64,000 bases of DNA. Source: Chamaecrista fasciculata (Eukaryota > Streptophyta > Magnoliopsida > Fabales > Fabaceae). The notes below the pieces were generated by a model, which was not told the origin of the DNA, searched no databases, and saw nothing but the letters and a program-made list of their open reading frames with translations. Of the stretch, positions 10,957-21,989 are shown one piece after another; position 1 is the first letter of the stretch; each line of letters begins with the position of its first letter. The position numbers and the translations under genes are program-made. The stretch covers positions 1-64,000 of the forward strand of contig QANZ01016251.1 in the NCBI GenBank assembly GCA_003254925.1, in the 5' to 3' direction.

Positions 10957-12437
10957 TCATGCAACACTTGGATTAACAGAAGCAAACTGAAGGAGTTCCT
11001 CGTTGCGCTCAAACAAAGCCATGGCTTCCTCTTCCATGCTCACATGTGCTTCAATCCCTTCTCCATCTCTTGTATCCATTAATATTGCAACATTGCTAAT
11101 GTTGTGTCCTGCTGTAGTGACCCATATTGGCTTCCCCCATCCAAAATCTGTTTCATACATTGGAAATCTGCACCAACTTGTAATAAGGCTATTAAATGAA
11201 ACTAGATTATTATTGTCATCATATTCACTTGTAACCACACTTATTCCGGATTTCAGATGCTCCTTGAAGTACGACATATAATGTCTTTCCTCTCAATGTC
11301 TTTGGCAAGCGTATCACGAATCTCAGAAAGGCGTTGTGGTATTTATCTCACTAACTCATGTAATTCTAACTCTTCTTCTTTATTTGTAGTTGATAATAGA
11401 GGAAAATCCAAACTCATGTTTCCAATGGACTTGTCAGGTGGTGGAAGAGAAATTATTTTAGTACGCAAATTCACGGTAAAACGAAAGCGTGTGGTTACAT
11501 TAATGTTTGGATTTTCATTAACATCATGATGAATACTTGATCTCAAAGCTGAAACGAAGCATTTTTAAATAAGTGCACTTACTACTTGTACACGTGTGGG
11601 ATGATGATGATTTTGGTGATGCACTTTCTGGGAAGATGACACCATTTTCTTTTGGAGACCTTATTTTTGAGGATTCAAACACAAATCGTCTTTTAGAAAT
11701 GGGACTCCATTTCTTAATATGAATCTTGTTCTCACCGATAAAGGGATCATTTTTTGGGATTGGTAAATCTCCACTTGGGACTATGGATGCACCATTGAAT
11801 GTTGGAAGTGTTATAATTTCTTCTTGTGGTTTTGTGTTTGAATCAAGTATTGATCTTTGTGAAATGATGCCCCAGTCTTTGATGAAGTTGCAAAGAGTGA
11901 ACAGATCATCAACTTTGTGAGACATACAGATAGCAATGGCCATTCCACCACAGGCAAAATGGTTGACTTGAATGGCTAAGAAGCTTGAATTCACAACATC
12001 AAACGCCAAATTCCAACACAATTGGTCAGCGAATAAAGGGATTATGGAATCTTGGGTTGGGTTTTGGAGGATGTGAGAGAGATTAATGTGATTGAAGTGA
12101 TTGATTATGAATGTGGCACCTTAGCTTGGTCATTGCAATCTATGGAATATGGATTGTCTCTCATTAGTCTGCCTGCAAATGGGTAGTACATGGATAGAAG
12201 TTGAGACAATGATTCTTTTAGGATTTTGGATTTTTGGTCACGAACTTTGGCTAAGGTGGAAGTGAAGGTATCATCATTACTATTGTTAGGTTGAAAAGAT
12301 TTGTTTTCATAAAAGAGAAGTAATGGGACGTAGCCATGAGGGTAGATGTGATCAAGAATGGAGAGAGGAAAATTTTTGAGATGAGGAGGGGTTGGAGTGG
12401 AGGGTTTGACGATGGTTTCTGTTGATATCACTTCCAT
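10957..12437 (-). pseudogene. BAHD acyltransferase copy C (type I), multiply broken
   Basis: This is a BAHD relative of A and F that starts at the conserved MEVIS codon (12435-12437) and ends at 10957. Lesions visible against the other copies: a 5-bp insertion at about 12120 that shifts the frame soon after the CNDQ motif; small indels at about 11640 in the KSLKE region; a TTTAC to TTTAA change at about 11567 giving a stop; AGGAAA to AGATAA at about 11345 giving a stop; and a 4-bp insertion at about 11275 before the FKEH segment. The active-site motif survives as HKVDD and the C-terminal DFGWG is intact. With at least five independent lesions it cannot make a full protein. It is transcribed towards B. 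Confidence 0.9.
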
Positions 12438-12525
12438 GTGTCTATCTATTTAATTTGTAACTATACAATAACAATGCAATGAGCTACTAGTAAGGGCAAC
12501 TATATATATATATATATATATATAT

Positions 12526-13108
12526 NNNNNNNNNNNNNNNNNNNNNNNNNNNNNNNNNNNNNNNNNNNNNNNNNNNNNNNNNNNNNNNNNNNNNNNNNNN
12601 NNNNNNNNNNNNNNNNNNNNNNNNNNNNNNNNNNNNNNNNNNNNNNNNNNNNNNNNNNNNNNNNNNNNNNNNNNNNNNNNNNNNNNNNNNNNNNNNNNNN
12701 NNNNNNNNNNNNNNNNNNNNNNNNNNNNNNNNNNNNNNNNNNNNNNNNNNNNNNNNNNNNNNNNNNNNNNNNNNNNNNNNNNNNNNNNNNNNNNNNNNNN
12801 NNNNNNNNNNNNNNNNNNNNNNNNNNNNNNNNNNNNNNNNNNNNNNNNNNNNNNNNNNNNNNNNNNNNNNNNNNNNNNNNNNNNNNNNNNNNNNNNNNNN
12901 NNNNNNNNNNNNNNNNNNNNNNNNNNNNNNNNNNNNNNNNNNNNNNNNNNNNNNNNNNNNNNNNNNNNNNNNNNNNNNNNNNNNNNNNNNNNNNNNNNNN
13001 NNNNNNNNNNNNNNNNNNNNNNNNNNNNNNNNNNNNNNNNNNNNNNNNNNNNNNNNNNNNNNNNNNNNNNNNNNNNNNNNNNNNNNNNNNNNNNNNNNNN
13101 NNNNNNNN
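12526..13108. other. Assembly gap (583 N) between microsatellites
   Basis: The run of N is flanked by a (TA)n tract (about 12500-12525) and a (GA)n tract (13109-13142). It lies 90 bp upstream of BAHD copy C. Apparent open frames across it are artefacts. Confidence 0.98.
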
Positions 13109-13149
<41 letters not shown>

Positions 13150-13376
13150 AATTAAATAAATGCAATAAATGAATGGTGAAAAATTATTTGTATTAAAGTA
13201 TAACAATTACTAATATTTGGACATAAGTGTATTAGTAATGTACAAGAAATAAATAAGACTTTTTTTTGAAAGAAATTAAATAAATTAATAAGACTTAACA
13301 AGTGAATAACTTCATGATCATTGGGGTTAATTACTGGCCGGTTAGGGCCAACTACCACATTTATGAGATTCAAATT

Positions 13377-13653
13377 GAGTAAACTACCAAATCGATCCCT
13401 GGATTATTGGCTCGCTGACAGATTGGTCCCCGAATTTAGGAAATTGACAAATAGGTCCCCGAATTTTTTTAACGAGTCAAATAGGTCCCCGAATATTTCT
13501 AACGTTAGTCAACTAGGTCCCCGAATAACATGCACAGAAGGACCTATTTGACAAATGTTAGAAAAATTCGGGGACCTATTTGTCAATTTCCTAAATTCAG
13601 GGACCAATCTGTCAGCGAGTCAATAATCCAAGGACCAATTTAGTAGTTTACTC
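13377..13653. mobile_element. Near-perfect foldback MITE, Mutator-like
   Basis: The left half and the reverse complement of the right half match closely over more than 100 bp. The ends are GAGTAAACTACC and, reversed from the right, GAGTAAACTACTA. A 10-bp duplication GATTCAAATT flanks it (13367-13376 and 13654-13663). The unoccupied site is readable upstream of BAHD F at 35873-35882 (reversed). Transcripts would form a long hairpin. Confidence 0.82.
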
Positions 13654-13663
13654 GATTCAAATT

Positions 13664-14661
13664 TAACAGGTAATCTAAGATTTATTATTGCCAACTACTT
13701 TAATACTCAGCACTAATTAATTTTCGTATTTTATTGTTGGTCTTTTTTTCTTTTTCACTTTTAAATATTGTTTGTGTTATTGTTACTCCTTTGCTGCTTG
13801 ATTTATCTGAGTTGATGATTTTTTGTTTGAAAATATTGTAAAATTTGAAAGAATGGATCAACATTTTCCATTTGCAGGTTTTAGGGACCTATTTGATAAA
13901 AATGATAAATTTTCTAGACTATTTTGAGATAAATTAGGACCTGAATGAAAGGAAATCTTGAAAGAATGAAGTAAAATATTGATAAAACCGCATTTTTTTC
14001 GTTAATTTTTTGACAGAAATATACCACAGAGACCCTTTCTGCTAACAGAGTAAACCTCAGTCCCTAAATTGCAACTTTTCAAACCATATGGACCCGATTT
14101 CGAAATACCTTAAACCACCGGGACCTTCTATGTTATTTACCCTTTTCAATATGAGAAAAATTATGGAGAGGGGAAGTTTTTTTTTTTTTTTGCAAAAATC
14201 CTATTTTGATTCTTCAAGTTTGCTTAAAGTTCTATTTGGTCCCTTAAGTTTTCAAAAAGTTCCATCGTTAGTCCCTGACTCGTGAAGGCAAAGGATTTCA
14301 TGTTTTTTTAGGCTAAATCGTGAAATCTGATTTTAGGAGGGTGAATTTCGTGTTTTTTACCATGTACATGATCTGCACTTTTTTTTTCGTCAAAAGGTAA
14401 CAAAAAAACAGTTTGAATACCAAAGTGCTGATGACGAATAAAAGAGGGTACTAAAATGTCACTTTTAAAAGAATACAGTACCAAAATGAAACCAATCCAT
14501 ACCTTAGGGTAACAAAGTGTAATTTATCATATATATATTGTTTTATTTTTATTAGTTATATATAATTACATTTAAAGCACAACTATCATTTTTTTTAAAA
14601 CATCATGCAATCTGATTTATTTTTTATTATGATATCTTATTATCTCACAAAAATCTCATAA
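13664..14661. other. Non-coding region with decayed MITE pieces
   Basis: No gene is visible. Fragments with 'tttggtcccttaagtt' and 'accaaaatgaaacc' words at about 14000-14130, 14190-14300 and 14380-14535 resemble terminal parts of Mutator-like MITEs seen elsewhere in the window, but no complete pair of ends could be matched. Confidence 0.4.
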
Positions 14662-14670
14662 TTTAATCAT

Positions 14671-15841
14671 GAGAAAACTTACCTTTTGGTCCCTCAATTG
14701 TTACTAAGTCAACGATTTAGTCCCTGAATTGTAGGAAAATACGAATCAGTCCCTCAATTTTACATTTCCGTCTACATATTGGTCCCTCGGTCGTTAACCG
14801 TCAGTTAGTCTGATGGCGTGGCTCTTAAGTGATGACGTGTCACAGTTAAATAGTGAGTTGGCTTCCAAATCATCTGTCCTAGTCATATTTCATAAGCTAA
14901 AATTCTATTTTAGTCCCTCAAGTTTACTCAAAGTTCTATTTTAATCCCTCAAGTTTTCACTAATGATTCATCCTTACAATCAAATTTTCTTCTCTATTAA
15001 TTAACACATTTCTTCTTCTTTTTCACGTCACTCTTCAGTTTTGAAAATAATGTTTATGACATTTAGGTCAGTCTGGCCAACGACAATCTTATTCATTCTT
15101 ATCCAGGTCAGTCTCACCCTCTTCGACGCTAACGACAACCTTCCGGATCTCGGATCTGGCCAACGCTTCATCTGGGAGTTCAACTTCTGGTATTTCGACT
15201 TGGCGCTTGACGCCTATGCTCCAGACTCCATCGATCTACTCTGCCGTTAGGGGATAGACTTCCAGCGAAACTTCGAGAAGGGAGTGGAATCGTCAAGTTG
15301 ATGATGTTGTCGGCGCTCATGTGCAACGAGTCAGTGAGTTGGGTGGTGTTTCAGTGTGTATCATTTTAGGTATCCGGTGAAGATCCTGACCCGATGGAGC
15401 TTACCGAATAGGTTAGAAGAATTGCTGGGAATGTTGAGGGATTTTTTTTGGACCCAAATGCCATAAATATTATTTCCAAAACATGGTGACTAAGTGATGT
15501 GAAGAAGAAGAAGAAGAAGAAGAAGAAGAAGAAATCAAGAAAGGCGTGAAGAAGAAGATTTGATTGTAATGATGAATTATTAATGAAAATTTGAGGGATT
15601 AAAATAAAATTCTGACTTATGAAATATGACTAGGATAGATGATTTGGAAGCCAACTCACTATTTAACTGTGACACGTCATCACTTAACAGCCATGTCATC
15701 AGACTAACTGATGGTTAACGACTGAGGGACCAAAACGCAGACGGAAGTGTAAAAATGAGGGACTGCTTCGTATTTTCTTACAATTCAGGGACTAAATTGT
15801 TGATTCAATAACAATTGAGAGACCAAAAAGTAGGTTTTCTC
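14671..15841. mobile_element. Pack-MULE with ~225-bp terminal inverted repeats
   Basis: Positions 14671-14900 and 15615-15841 are inverted copies that start GAGAAAACTTACC and, from the right, GAGAAAACCTACTT. An exact 9-bp target duplication TTTAATCAT sits at 14662-14670 and 15842-15850, diagnostic of Mutator-like elements. No transposase is present. The interior (about 15095-15455) is a fragment of a cellular CAF1-type deadenylase gene, so this is a gene-capturing (Pack-MULE) element. A (GAA)n tract follows the captured piece at about 15503-15532. Confidence 0.88.
15095..15455 (+). pseudogene. Captured CAF1 deadenylase fragment
   Basis: The translation shows [19 protein letters not shown], then [20 protein letters not shown], then SIDLLC, a stop, and GIDFQRNFEKGVES. 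This follows the conserved core of plant CCR4-associated factor 1 (CAF1/POP2), the DEDD-type 3'-5' exonuclease that shortens mRNA poly(A) tails in the CCR4-NOT complex. In a second frame LMMLSALMCNESVSWVVF continues the family order (MMSSG, then N-x-x-WVTFH), and in a third VKILT then LEELLGMLRDFF. There are in-frame stops at 15248-15250 (probably Gln to stop) and 15296-15298, plus frame changes. Only the middle of the domain is present. It lies inside the Pack-MULE and is intronless, as plant CAF1 genes usually are. Confidence 0.82.
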
Positions 15842-15850
15842 TTTAATCAT

Positions 15851-17234
15851 CAACTAACTATCATTCTCATTCTTTAGTATCTTCTCCCCTCAAATTTCTA
15901 ATTTTAATCATCATTTTCTTCTTCAATTTTTAATTTTGACTCACTACTTCTAAATAATCTTTTTTTCCTTCTAATTTTGTCATTAATTAATAAAAACAAA
16001 AACTTATAAACCGCTCAAACCAATAATTTTTTAGTTTGGTTTGGTTAAGTAAAATATTTTTAATCGCTCAGTTAAAAATTACTTCAAACAGATGTGAACT
16101 ATTCGATTAAAAATTCTGTTCGAAATTATCTAAATTGATTAATGAACACCTGTAAATCTAGTGGAAGGAGTTAATCTCACACAATGTGATAAATATAAGT
16201 TCGAATCCCCGTTAAAAGAGATGTTTACAACAAGTGTCTGAAAATTAGTTTTAAATTTTGTTAAAATTACAATAAATATTTAAGGTTAGCATTAAAATTA
16301 CAAAAAATATTCATGTCAATTGTGTTCCAAAACTTTTATGTTTTGTGTCAATTGTACTCCTTAAAATATTAACATTAACATTTTTTATTAACATATGATT
16401 AAGGGTGAACATAAACCCAGTTGGCCCGATCTAAAAAATAAATCAGTTCAGGCAAAAAATCAGGCCGAGGCAAGGTGGGTCCTGTGTTCAAGCTCTTTAG
16501 ACCCGCCCGACCCAAATATAAACACCTTTTTTTTTAAAAATTTTACCATATATATTTATATTTTTTCTATTAAATATTATTTTTATATAAAGTATGTATG
16601 TATTTTATTTTTTTTTTTATTATTTTCATATTAAAAAAACATAAAGTATAAACTTAATCTCAATTAAATTGATATTTTGTTAAATAAAAAAGCAAGTTAA
16701 ATATTTTTATTAACATAAGCATTATTAAACTCATATGTATAATTAATTCTTTTATGAATATATTCAAGTTAAAAAAATATGTAATATAAGAAAATAATCT
16801 AAATTAAATTTATAAAAATAATAAAAAGAATTAGAAGTTTGGTTCGATTCGCTTGACCCGACCTAGTACGACTATACCCAAGTCTGACCGAAACTCGATC
16901 TGGCCCACCCCGTACGCACCCGTATGTATGATTTAGACGGTATTAAATCTTGGGGCACAATTGAATCAAATATAAAAATTTAAGAATAAATTGACCACAA
17001 AAATAATTCAAGAATACACTTTGTGACTAATTTAGTATTAAAATATAACTTATCCTAAACAAAATAAGAAAGACAAAAGCTACATAAACTTTTTTTTTTT
17101 GGGTCATATCAAAAGCTACATAAACAAATGGTTCATTTTATGTATAAAAAAACTGGTTCATTTTGGTCAAGCCTATATACAAGTTGAATATTTTGTTTTT
17201 TTTGGTCCATTCATGTAAAGCCCATGAAATAAGA
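15851..17234. other. Intergenic, dispersed repeat copy
   Basis: No gene is seen. Positions 16252-16400 match 23288-23430 in direct orientation (both contain TTTAAGGTTAGCATTAAAAT). Positions about 16925-17234 match, in reverse, part of the third flank copy at 31440-31725, so this is the distal downstream flank of D. Confidence 0.5.
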
Positions 17235-17826
17235 AGAAACTGAAAAACCAGACAACAAGTCCATCCTACTCCAAAGAACCCAAGCAAACAGACCATGGCC
17301 CATATGGCCATATTAGGTGTTTTCTTCAAACCAAAAAAAAGTCCTCCTCTAAATTAATTGCTAAACACAATCAAAGATTTTGTTTACGTCCAACCCCCCC
17401 CCCCCCCAAAAAAAGAAACCCCTTCCTTCCTTTTTGTAAAAAAAAAAATAAAAAAAATCTGATCGGTTATGTTCTTGTCTATTTACATAACATATATATG
17501 TTGGCCCCCTTTCAAAGCATATTTTAGAGAATCAATTTTCATTAACTTCAATACTTCATGCAAAGTTCCTTTGAAATCTAGCATATATAAATGAGAACCA
17601 AGGGAGATTGATCAAAGAAAGGAGAATTCAGGACACATGTAATGTATCATTATTAATAAAACATACATTAAACAACACAAAACACAAGAGCTCATTATTA
17701 ATACAACAAATTAAAGCAGCAAAGTACAATCAAATAAAACACACAAACTAAAACACAAACATATAATTAAAATGGCCACATTATTCATTAATTACTCATC
17801 AGAGATTCATAGCCCATCATCATCAA

Positions 17827-19209
17827 TTAGTGCGAGACACTTGGATTAATAGAAGCATACTGAAGGAGTTCCTCATTGCTCTCAAACAAGGCCATGACTT
17901 CCTCATCCATGCTTACATGTGCTTCAATCCCTTCTCCATCTTTTGTATCCGTTAATATTGCAACATTTTTATTGCTATGTCCCACCGTAGTCACCCATGT
18001 TGGTTTCCCCCATCCAAAATCTGTATTATCATACATTCCAAATTTACACCAACTTGTAATACTAAGTTGCGTAACTCCATTTTCAGGTTTAGCCCCACTT
18101 GCTCCTGATTTTAGAAACTCCACGTATGACATTTCATTCCTTTCAACATTGGCATGCAAATCACCAATCTTAGAAATTCCATGTTGTAATTTTCTCACTA
18201 ACTCACTTACTTCTTCTTCAACTTTAGGGTTTGTAGTGGTCACAACAAAACCTAAAGCTATGTTCCCTAGGGACTTGTTTGGTGGTGGAGGAGATATTCT
18301 ACCACGTAAGTTCACAACAAAATGCAAGCGCGTGGCTACATTATTATCCTCATTATTAATACTTGATCTCAAAGCAGAAACAAAGCATTTGTAAATAAGT
18401 GCACTCACCATTTGCACGCGCGAGGGATGATTTTGAAATTTCACATTTTTCACTAGTTCCTTGAGAGACCTAATCTTTGAGGATTCAAACACAAGCCTTC
18501 TTTTGCATATCCTACTACTACTATGATGAATCTTGTTGCTCTCATTATTGCGTTGGTGATACTTATTTTCTGGGATTGGTAAATTGCCAAGGGGAAATAT
18601 GGATGCTCCATTGAATTGTGGAGGGATTAATACTTCTTGTTCTTGATTAAGTATTGATCTTTTTGTAATGATGGCCCAATCTTTGACAAAGTTTCCGTAA
18701 GTAAAAAAATCACCAACCTTGTGAGAAAAACAAATCGCAATGGCTATTCCTCCACATGCAAAATGGTTGATTTGAATGGCTATGAAGGTATCATTTGCAA
18801 CATCATCAGCTAGCTTCCTTTGCAATTGGTCAGGGAATAAAGGGTTTATGAGTTCATCATTAGGGTTTTGGAGAATGTGAGAGAGATTAATGTGCTTGAA
18901 GTGAGTGATTAAGAATGTGACACCTTGGTCATTGCACACTATGGAATCTGCATTTTCTCTCATGAGTCTGCCTGCAAATGGGTAATATATGGATAGAAGT
19001 TGAGACAATGATTCTTTTAGGATTTTGGTTATTTGGTCAGGAAATTTGACTAAATTGTTGTTTGGTTGAAAGGATTTGCTTTCATAAAAGAGAAGTAATG
19101 GAACATAGCCATGAGGCATGAAGTGATCAAGAAGTGAGAGAGGTAAGATTTTGAGATGAGGAGGGGTTGGAGAGGAGGGTTTGATGATTTCTCTTGATAT
19201 CACTTCCAT
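17827..19209 (-). CDS. BAHD acyltransferase copy D (type II), intact
   Basis: A single-exon gene encoding 460 residues. The open frame extends upstream to 19341, but the start is placed at the MEVISRE ATG (19207-19209). That position is conserved in every copy and follows a leader nearly identical to that of B. Like B, it is a vinorine synthase-type (clade III) acyl-CoA-dependent acyltransferase: HKVGD at residues 163-167 after HFACGGIAIAI, DFGWG at 397-401, and a normal C-terminus. It differs from B by scattered substitutions and six extra codons, including the EFLKSGASGAK segment where B is shortened. It is divergent from the remnant E and convergent with B across the spacer. Expression and substrate are unknown. 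Confidence 0.93.
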   Translation of the reverse strand: MEVISREIIKPSSPTPPHLKILPLSLLDHFMPHGYVPLLLFYESKSFQPNNNLVKFPDQITKILKESLSQLLSIYYPFAGRLMRENADSIVCNDQGVTFLITHFKHINLSHILQNPNDELINPLFPDQLQRKLADDVANDTFIAIQINHFACGGIAIAICFSHKVGDFFTYGNFVKDWAIITKRSILNQEQEVLIPPQFNGASIFPLGNLPIPENKYHQRNNESNKIHHSSSRICKRRLVFESSKIRSLKELVKNVKFQNHPSRVQMVSALIYKCFVSALRSSINNEDNNVATRLHFVVNLRGRISPPPPNKSLGNIALGFVVTTTNPKVEEEVSELVRKLQHGISKIGDLHANVERNEMSYVEFLKSGASGAKPENGVTQLSITSWCKFGMYDNTDFGWGKPTWVTTVGHSNKNVAILTDTKDGEGIEAHVSMDEEVMALFESNEELLQYASINPSVSH

Positions 19210-21708
19210 TTCTCTCTTTAATTCTCTACACACTAGTATAATGCAATAAGGGTAAGGTATGTGTGTGTATATATATAGCTCTTGTATGTGAAATTGAAAT
19301 CCAATTAGCTCTATAATAATAATGATAAAATCTAGTCCCAATGAGATATACCTACATTATAGGTGTTAGTGCCGATTGTCAACTACCACATACTTAATTT
19401 AACTCCTTCTTTAAGAGTTAGCACCACCAACTACTACTAACATGTGAAATAAAATAGGATATAATCCGATTCTGGTATATCTAATTTTTATTATTGATGA
19501 AAATAGAAAAAGAAAAAAAAAAGACAAAAAGGGATATATACTTGTAAAAGCTAGCGGCTGAATCAATTGCAATGAATATTAAGGATTTGAAATAAATAAT
19601 ATGGATATTATTAGATAGAATTAATAAATTGCATTTATTAAACATGATTTGAAGATATTGAAAAAGGAAATCTGTTTATTTTTTCAACCTTCTAAACTAA
19701 TTTAATATTTCTTTTTACATTTCCCTTATATATATAGATATAATTTTGGTAGTAATTAACTTGCATATGAAGGATACTAATTAAGAAAAATTAGATAGCT
19801 TTAGATATGAAAGAAAAAATAACTAAGTAAAAAGAACTGCTTGAAATAACGTTTTTTGAAAATTTGAAAATCTTTCGTATTACAAAAATACACAAGTTAG
19901 CTCATGAAAAAGGTAATAGAGGTATTTTGTATTTTTTTTATCTAAAAATAAGTTTACTTAAGTTTTCTGAGCCACGTACAATATTATCCTTGGGCTTTAT
20001 TAATTAGCAAAACTCATTTTCTTTTTCCCATCCGTTATATTTCATGAACCTCTCTCTGATTTCTCTAGTGTTGTATTAATGTGAATAAATGAAAATTGAA
20101 AATTGAAGCGATAAAACGAAAAATTATGAAAATGTGTGAGTATCCATGTTTAAAAATTTTGGAAGTGAAAGACAATAAAGCAATCCAATAAGATAATGTT
20201 GTTTTCCAATTCCAATATTTTTATCATTTCCAAAACATTTGGGGTGGCAATTTTAACCTCAAAATCATGAAACCACCTAACCCAATCATGTTTCAACCTA
20301 ACCATGACTCAACTATTTTATTTTTTGGTCATAATAGGTTAGGTCATGATTTAACTCACTAATTTAAGGATTAGGTTGGATCAAACCATGGTCAATCAAT
20401 TAATATTACATTAACTAAGAGTGAAAAGAATTTAGACTCACTTGACAGACTTGATCTAGTTTAGGTCAATCCGACAGGCTTAATCAAGTTTAAGCCAAAC
20501 TGATAGACCCGATTTGGTCTGAGCTGGTTTGACGAGTCCTATTCAATCCAAGTCAACCAAGATTTTAATAAATAATATAATTATTAAATAAATTAAATAA
20601 CATAAGCATTTTTAATATGAGTTTATGGATTGAGTTAGAGATATGTTACTTTTATCTTTATGGGTCATGTTACACTTAACAAAGATTCATGGGTCATTTA
20701 TAAAAACAATAATTCGTGAGTCATTAATGGACCCAATCCTTCAATAATTCAATCCAAACTCAACTTAACCCAACCCAATCCAAGTTATGCCAGCTTTTCC
20801 ACTCATCAACGCTGACGTCAATTTGCCAATTTCCTATGGAGACCCTTAATTTGTTTCCCATATGATTCTATGCAATGACAATCTTCCACTTGCTAGAAAA
20901 ATATATTTAGGAGGTGTTTGATAAAAAAAAATTAAAAAAAGAATGGTAAAAAAATCCTATTTGATCCCTAATATTTACCTCAAATTCCATTTTGGTCCCT
21001 AGTATTTTTTTGTTCCACTTTAGTCCTGAATGTTTTATAAAAATTTTGTCATTGGTCTCTCACTATTTAATATAGTCATATATCTTTCATTTCGAATCTG
21101 AATGCAATTAAATCAAAGCTTTGAGTTAAATTTGATGAATATTTTCTTTGCTCAGTTAGAGTCATCAGCAAACGAAGTTAAATCAAACATGAAATCGGAT
21201 CCAAAAATGAGCTGCTTGTTTTATGAATTTGGTCATATATCTCTCATTTTAAGTCTACATGCAATGAAATTAAAACTACAAGTTACTCTTGGAAAATTCT
21301 TTCTCATCTAGTTGAGACCATTAACAAACGAGATCAAATAGTACACTAAAAGTTAATTAATATAAATTTACTCTTAATTGAATATCCGCATATTCCATTA
21401 TTAAATCACGTTTAATGAGTCAGTAATTTTGTTTTTCAATTAGAACAATGTATTGGAACTTGGAACGATTTTCTTATAATAATTTGTTCTTACACAATTA
21501 GTTTTCCGAAAGCATATTCGTTAAAAAATGTCTCTTTGTGTGTTGTTTGTTTTATTTAAGGCAATCAATTAATCATGTTGTGGTACTGTTTAGTAATCGT
21601 TTGCTAGATTATCGATTATATATAAATCATAAGTAGGCTTGAACACACAAATAGACTCTATATATGCCCTTACACTTATTGCATTAATTATTGTGGAGAT
21701 ACCAAGAG
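19210..21708. other. D/E divergent intergenic region
   Basis: This is about 2.5 kb of non-coding DNA between the starts of D and E. It aligns in reverse with 3332-7860 once the four arm 1 insertions are removed. A TATA-like (AT)n stretch precedes D at about 19263-19280. A 'tttggtccct' MITE-like patch at about 20930-21060 is shared with arm 1. Confidence 0.6.
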
Positions 21709-21989
21709 ACGGAAGTGATATCAAGAGAAACCATCAAACCCTCCACTCCAACCCTTCTCATCTCAAAATTGTTCCTCTCTCCATTCTTGATCACATCCGA
21801 AATGCCTACACCCCATTATTTCTCTTTTATGAAAATAAAGCCTTTCAAACTCACCATCATATTCATAATAATGATGATGGGCTCACTAACACTTTCTCTC
21901 TCTGCACTATAGTGTAGTGGCACTATAGAGGATCCTTGCTCGGTGGAATAGCCATTGCTTAGCAACTTGGTCAAAGATTGGGGCATTAA
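21709..21989 (+). pseudogene. BAHD acyltransferase copy E (type I), remnant
   Basis: This is the mirror counterpart of copy A at the outer end of arm 2. The conserved start codon has become ACG (21709-21711). A small deletion after the first 18 codons shifts the frame. The N-terminal part (LKIVPLSILDHIRNAYTPL, then FYENKAFQTHHH) is followed by unrelated sequence, then by a short downstream piece (GGIAIA, then LVKDWG in another frame). Between these last two a deletion of about 38 bp has removed the catalytic HxxxD segment. The C-terminal half is absent. It has no coding potential as an enzyme. Confidence 0.88.

Larger units (their letters stand above)
17235..21835. repeat. Arm 2 of the large inverted duplication
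   Basis: This is the reverse-orientation counterpart of about 3200-9805. It carries BAHD D and the start of BAHD E in the same relative arrangement as B and A. It retains unoccupied target sites for four elements inserted in arm 1 (at about 19313-19328, 19386-19393, 20194 and 20846). No private large insertion was seen in this arm. The spacer between the arms is about 7.4 kb and contains copy C, MITEs and the Pack-MULE. Confidence 0.85.

Noticed and set aside
12487..13206. Open frames of more than 200 codons on the minus strand
   Set aside because: Almost entirely N; the ends are (TA)n and (GA)n microsatellites.
17876..18394. Long + strand frame antisense to BAHD D, with similar ones over B, C, F and the response regulator
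   Set aside because: These are shadows of conserved coding sequence on the other strand; their positions track the real genes and they have no independent domain.
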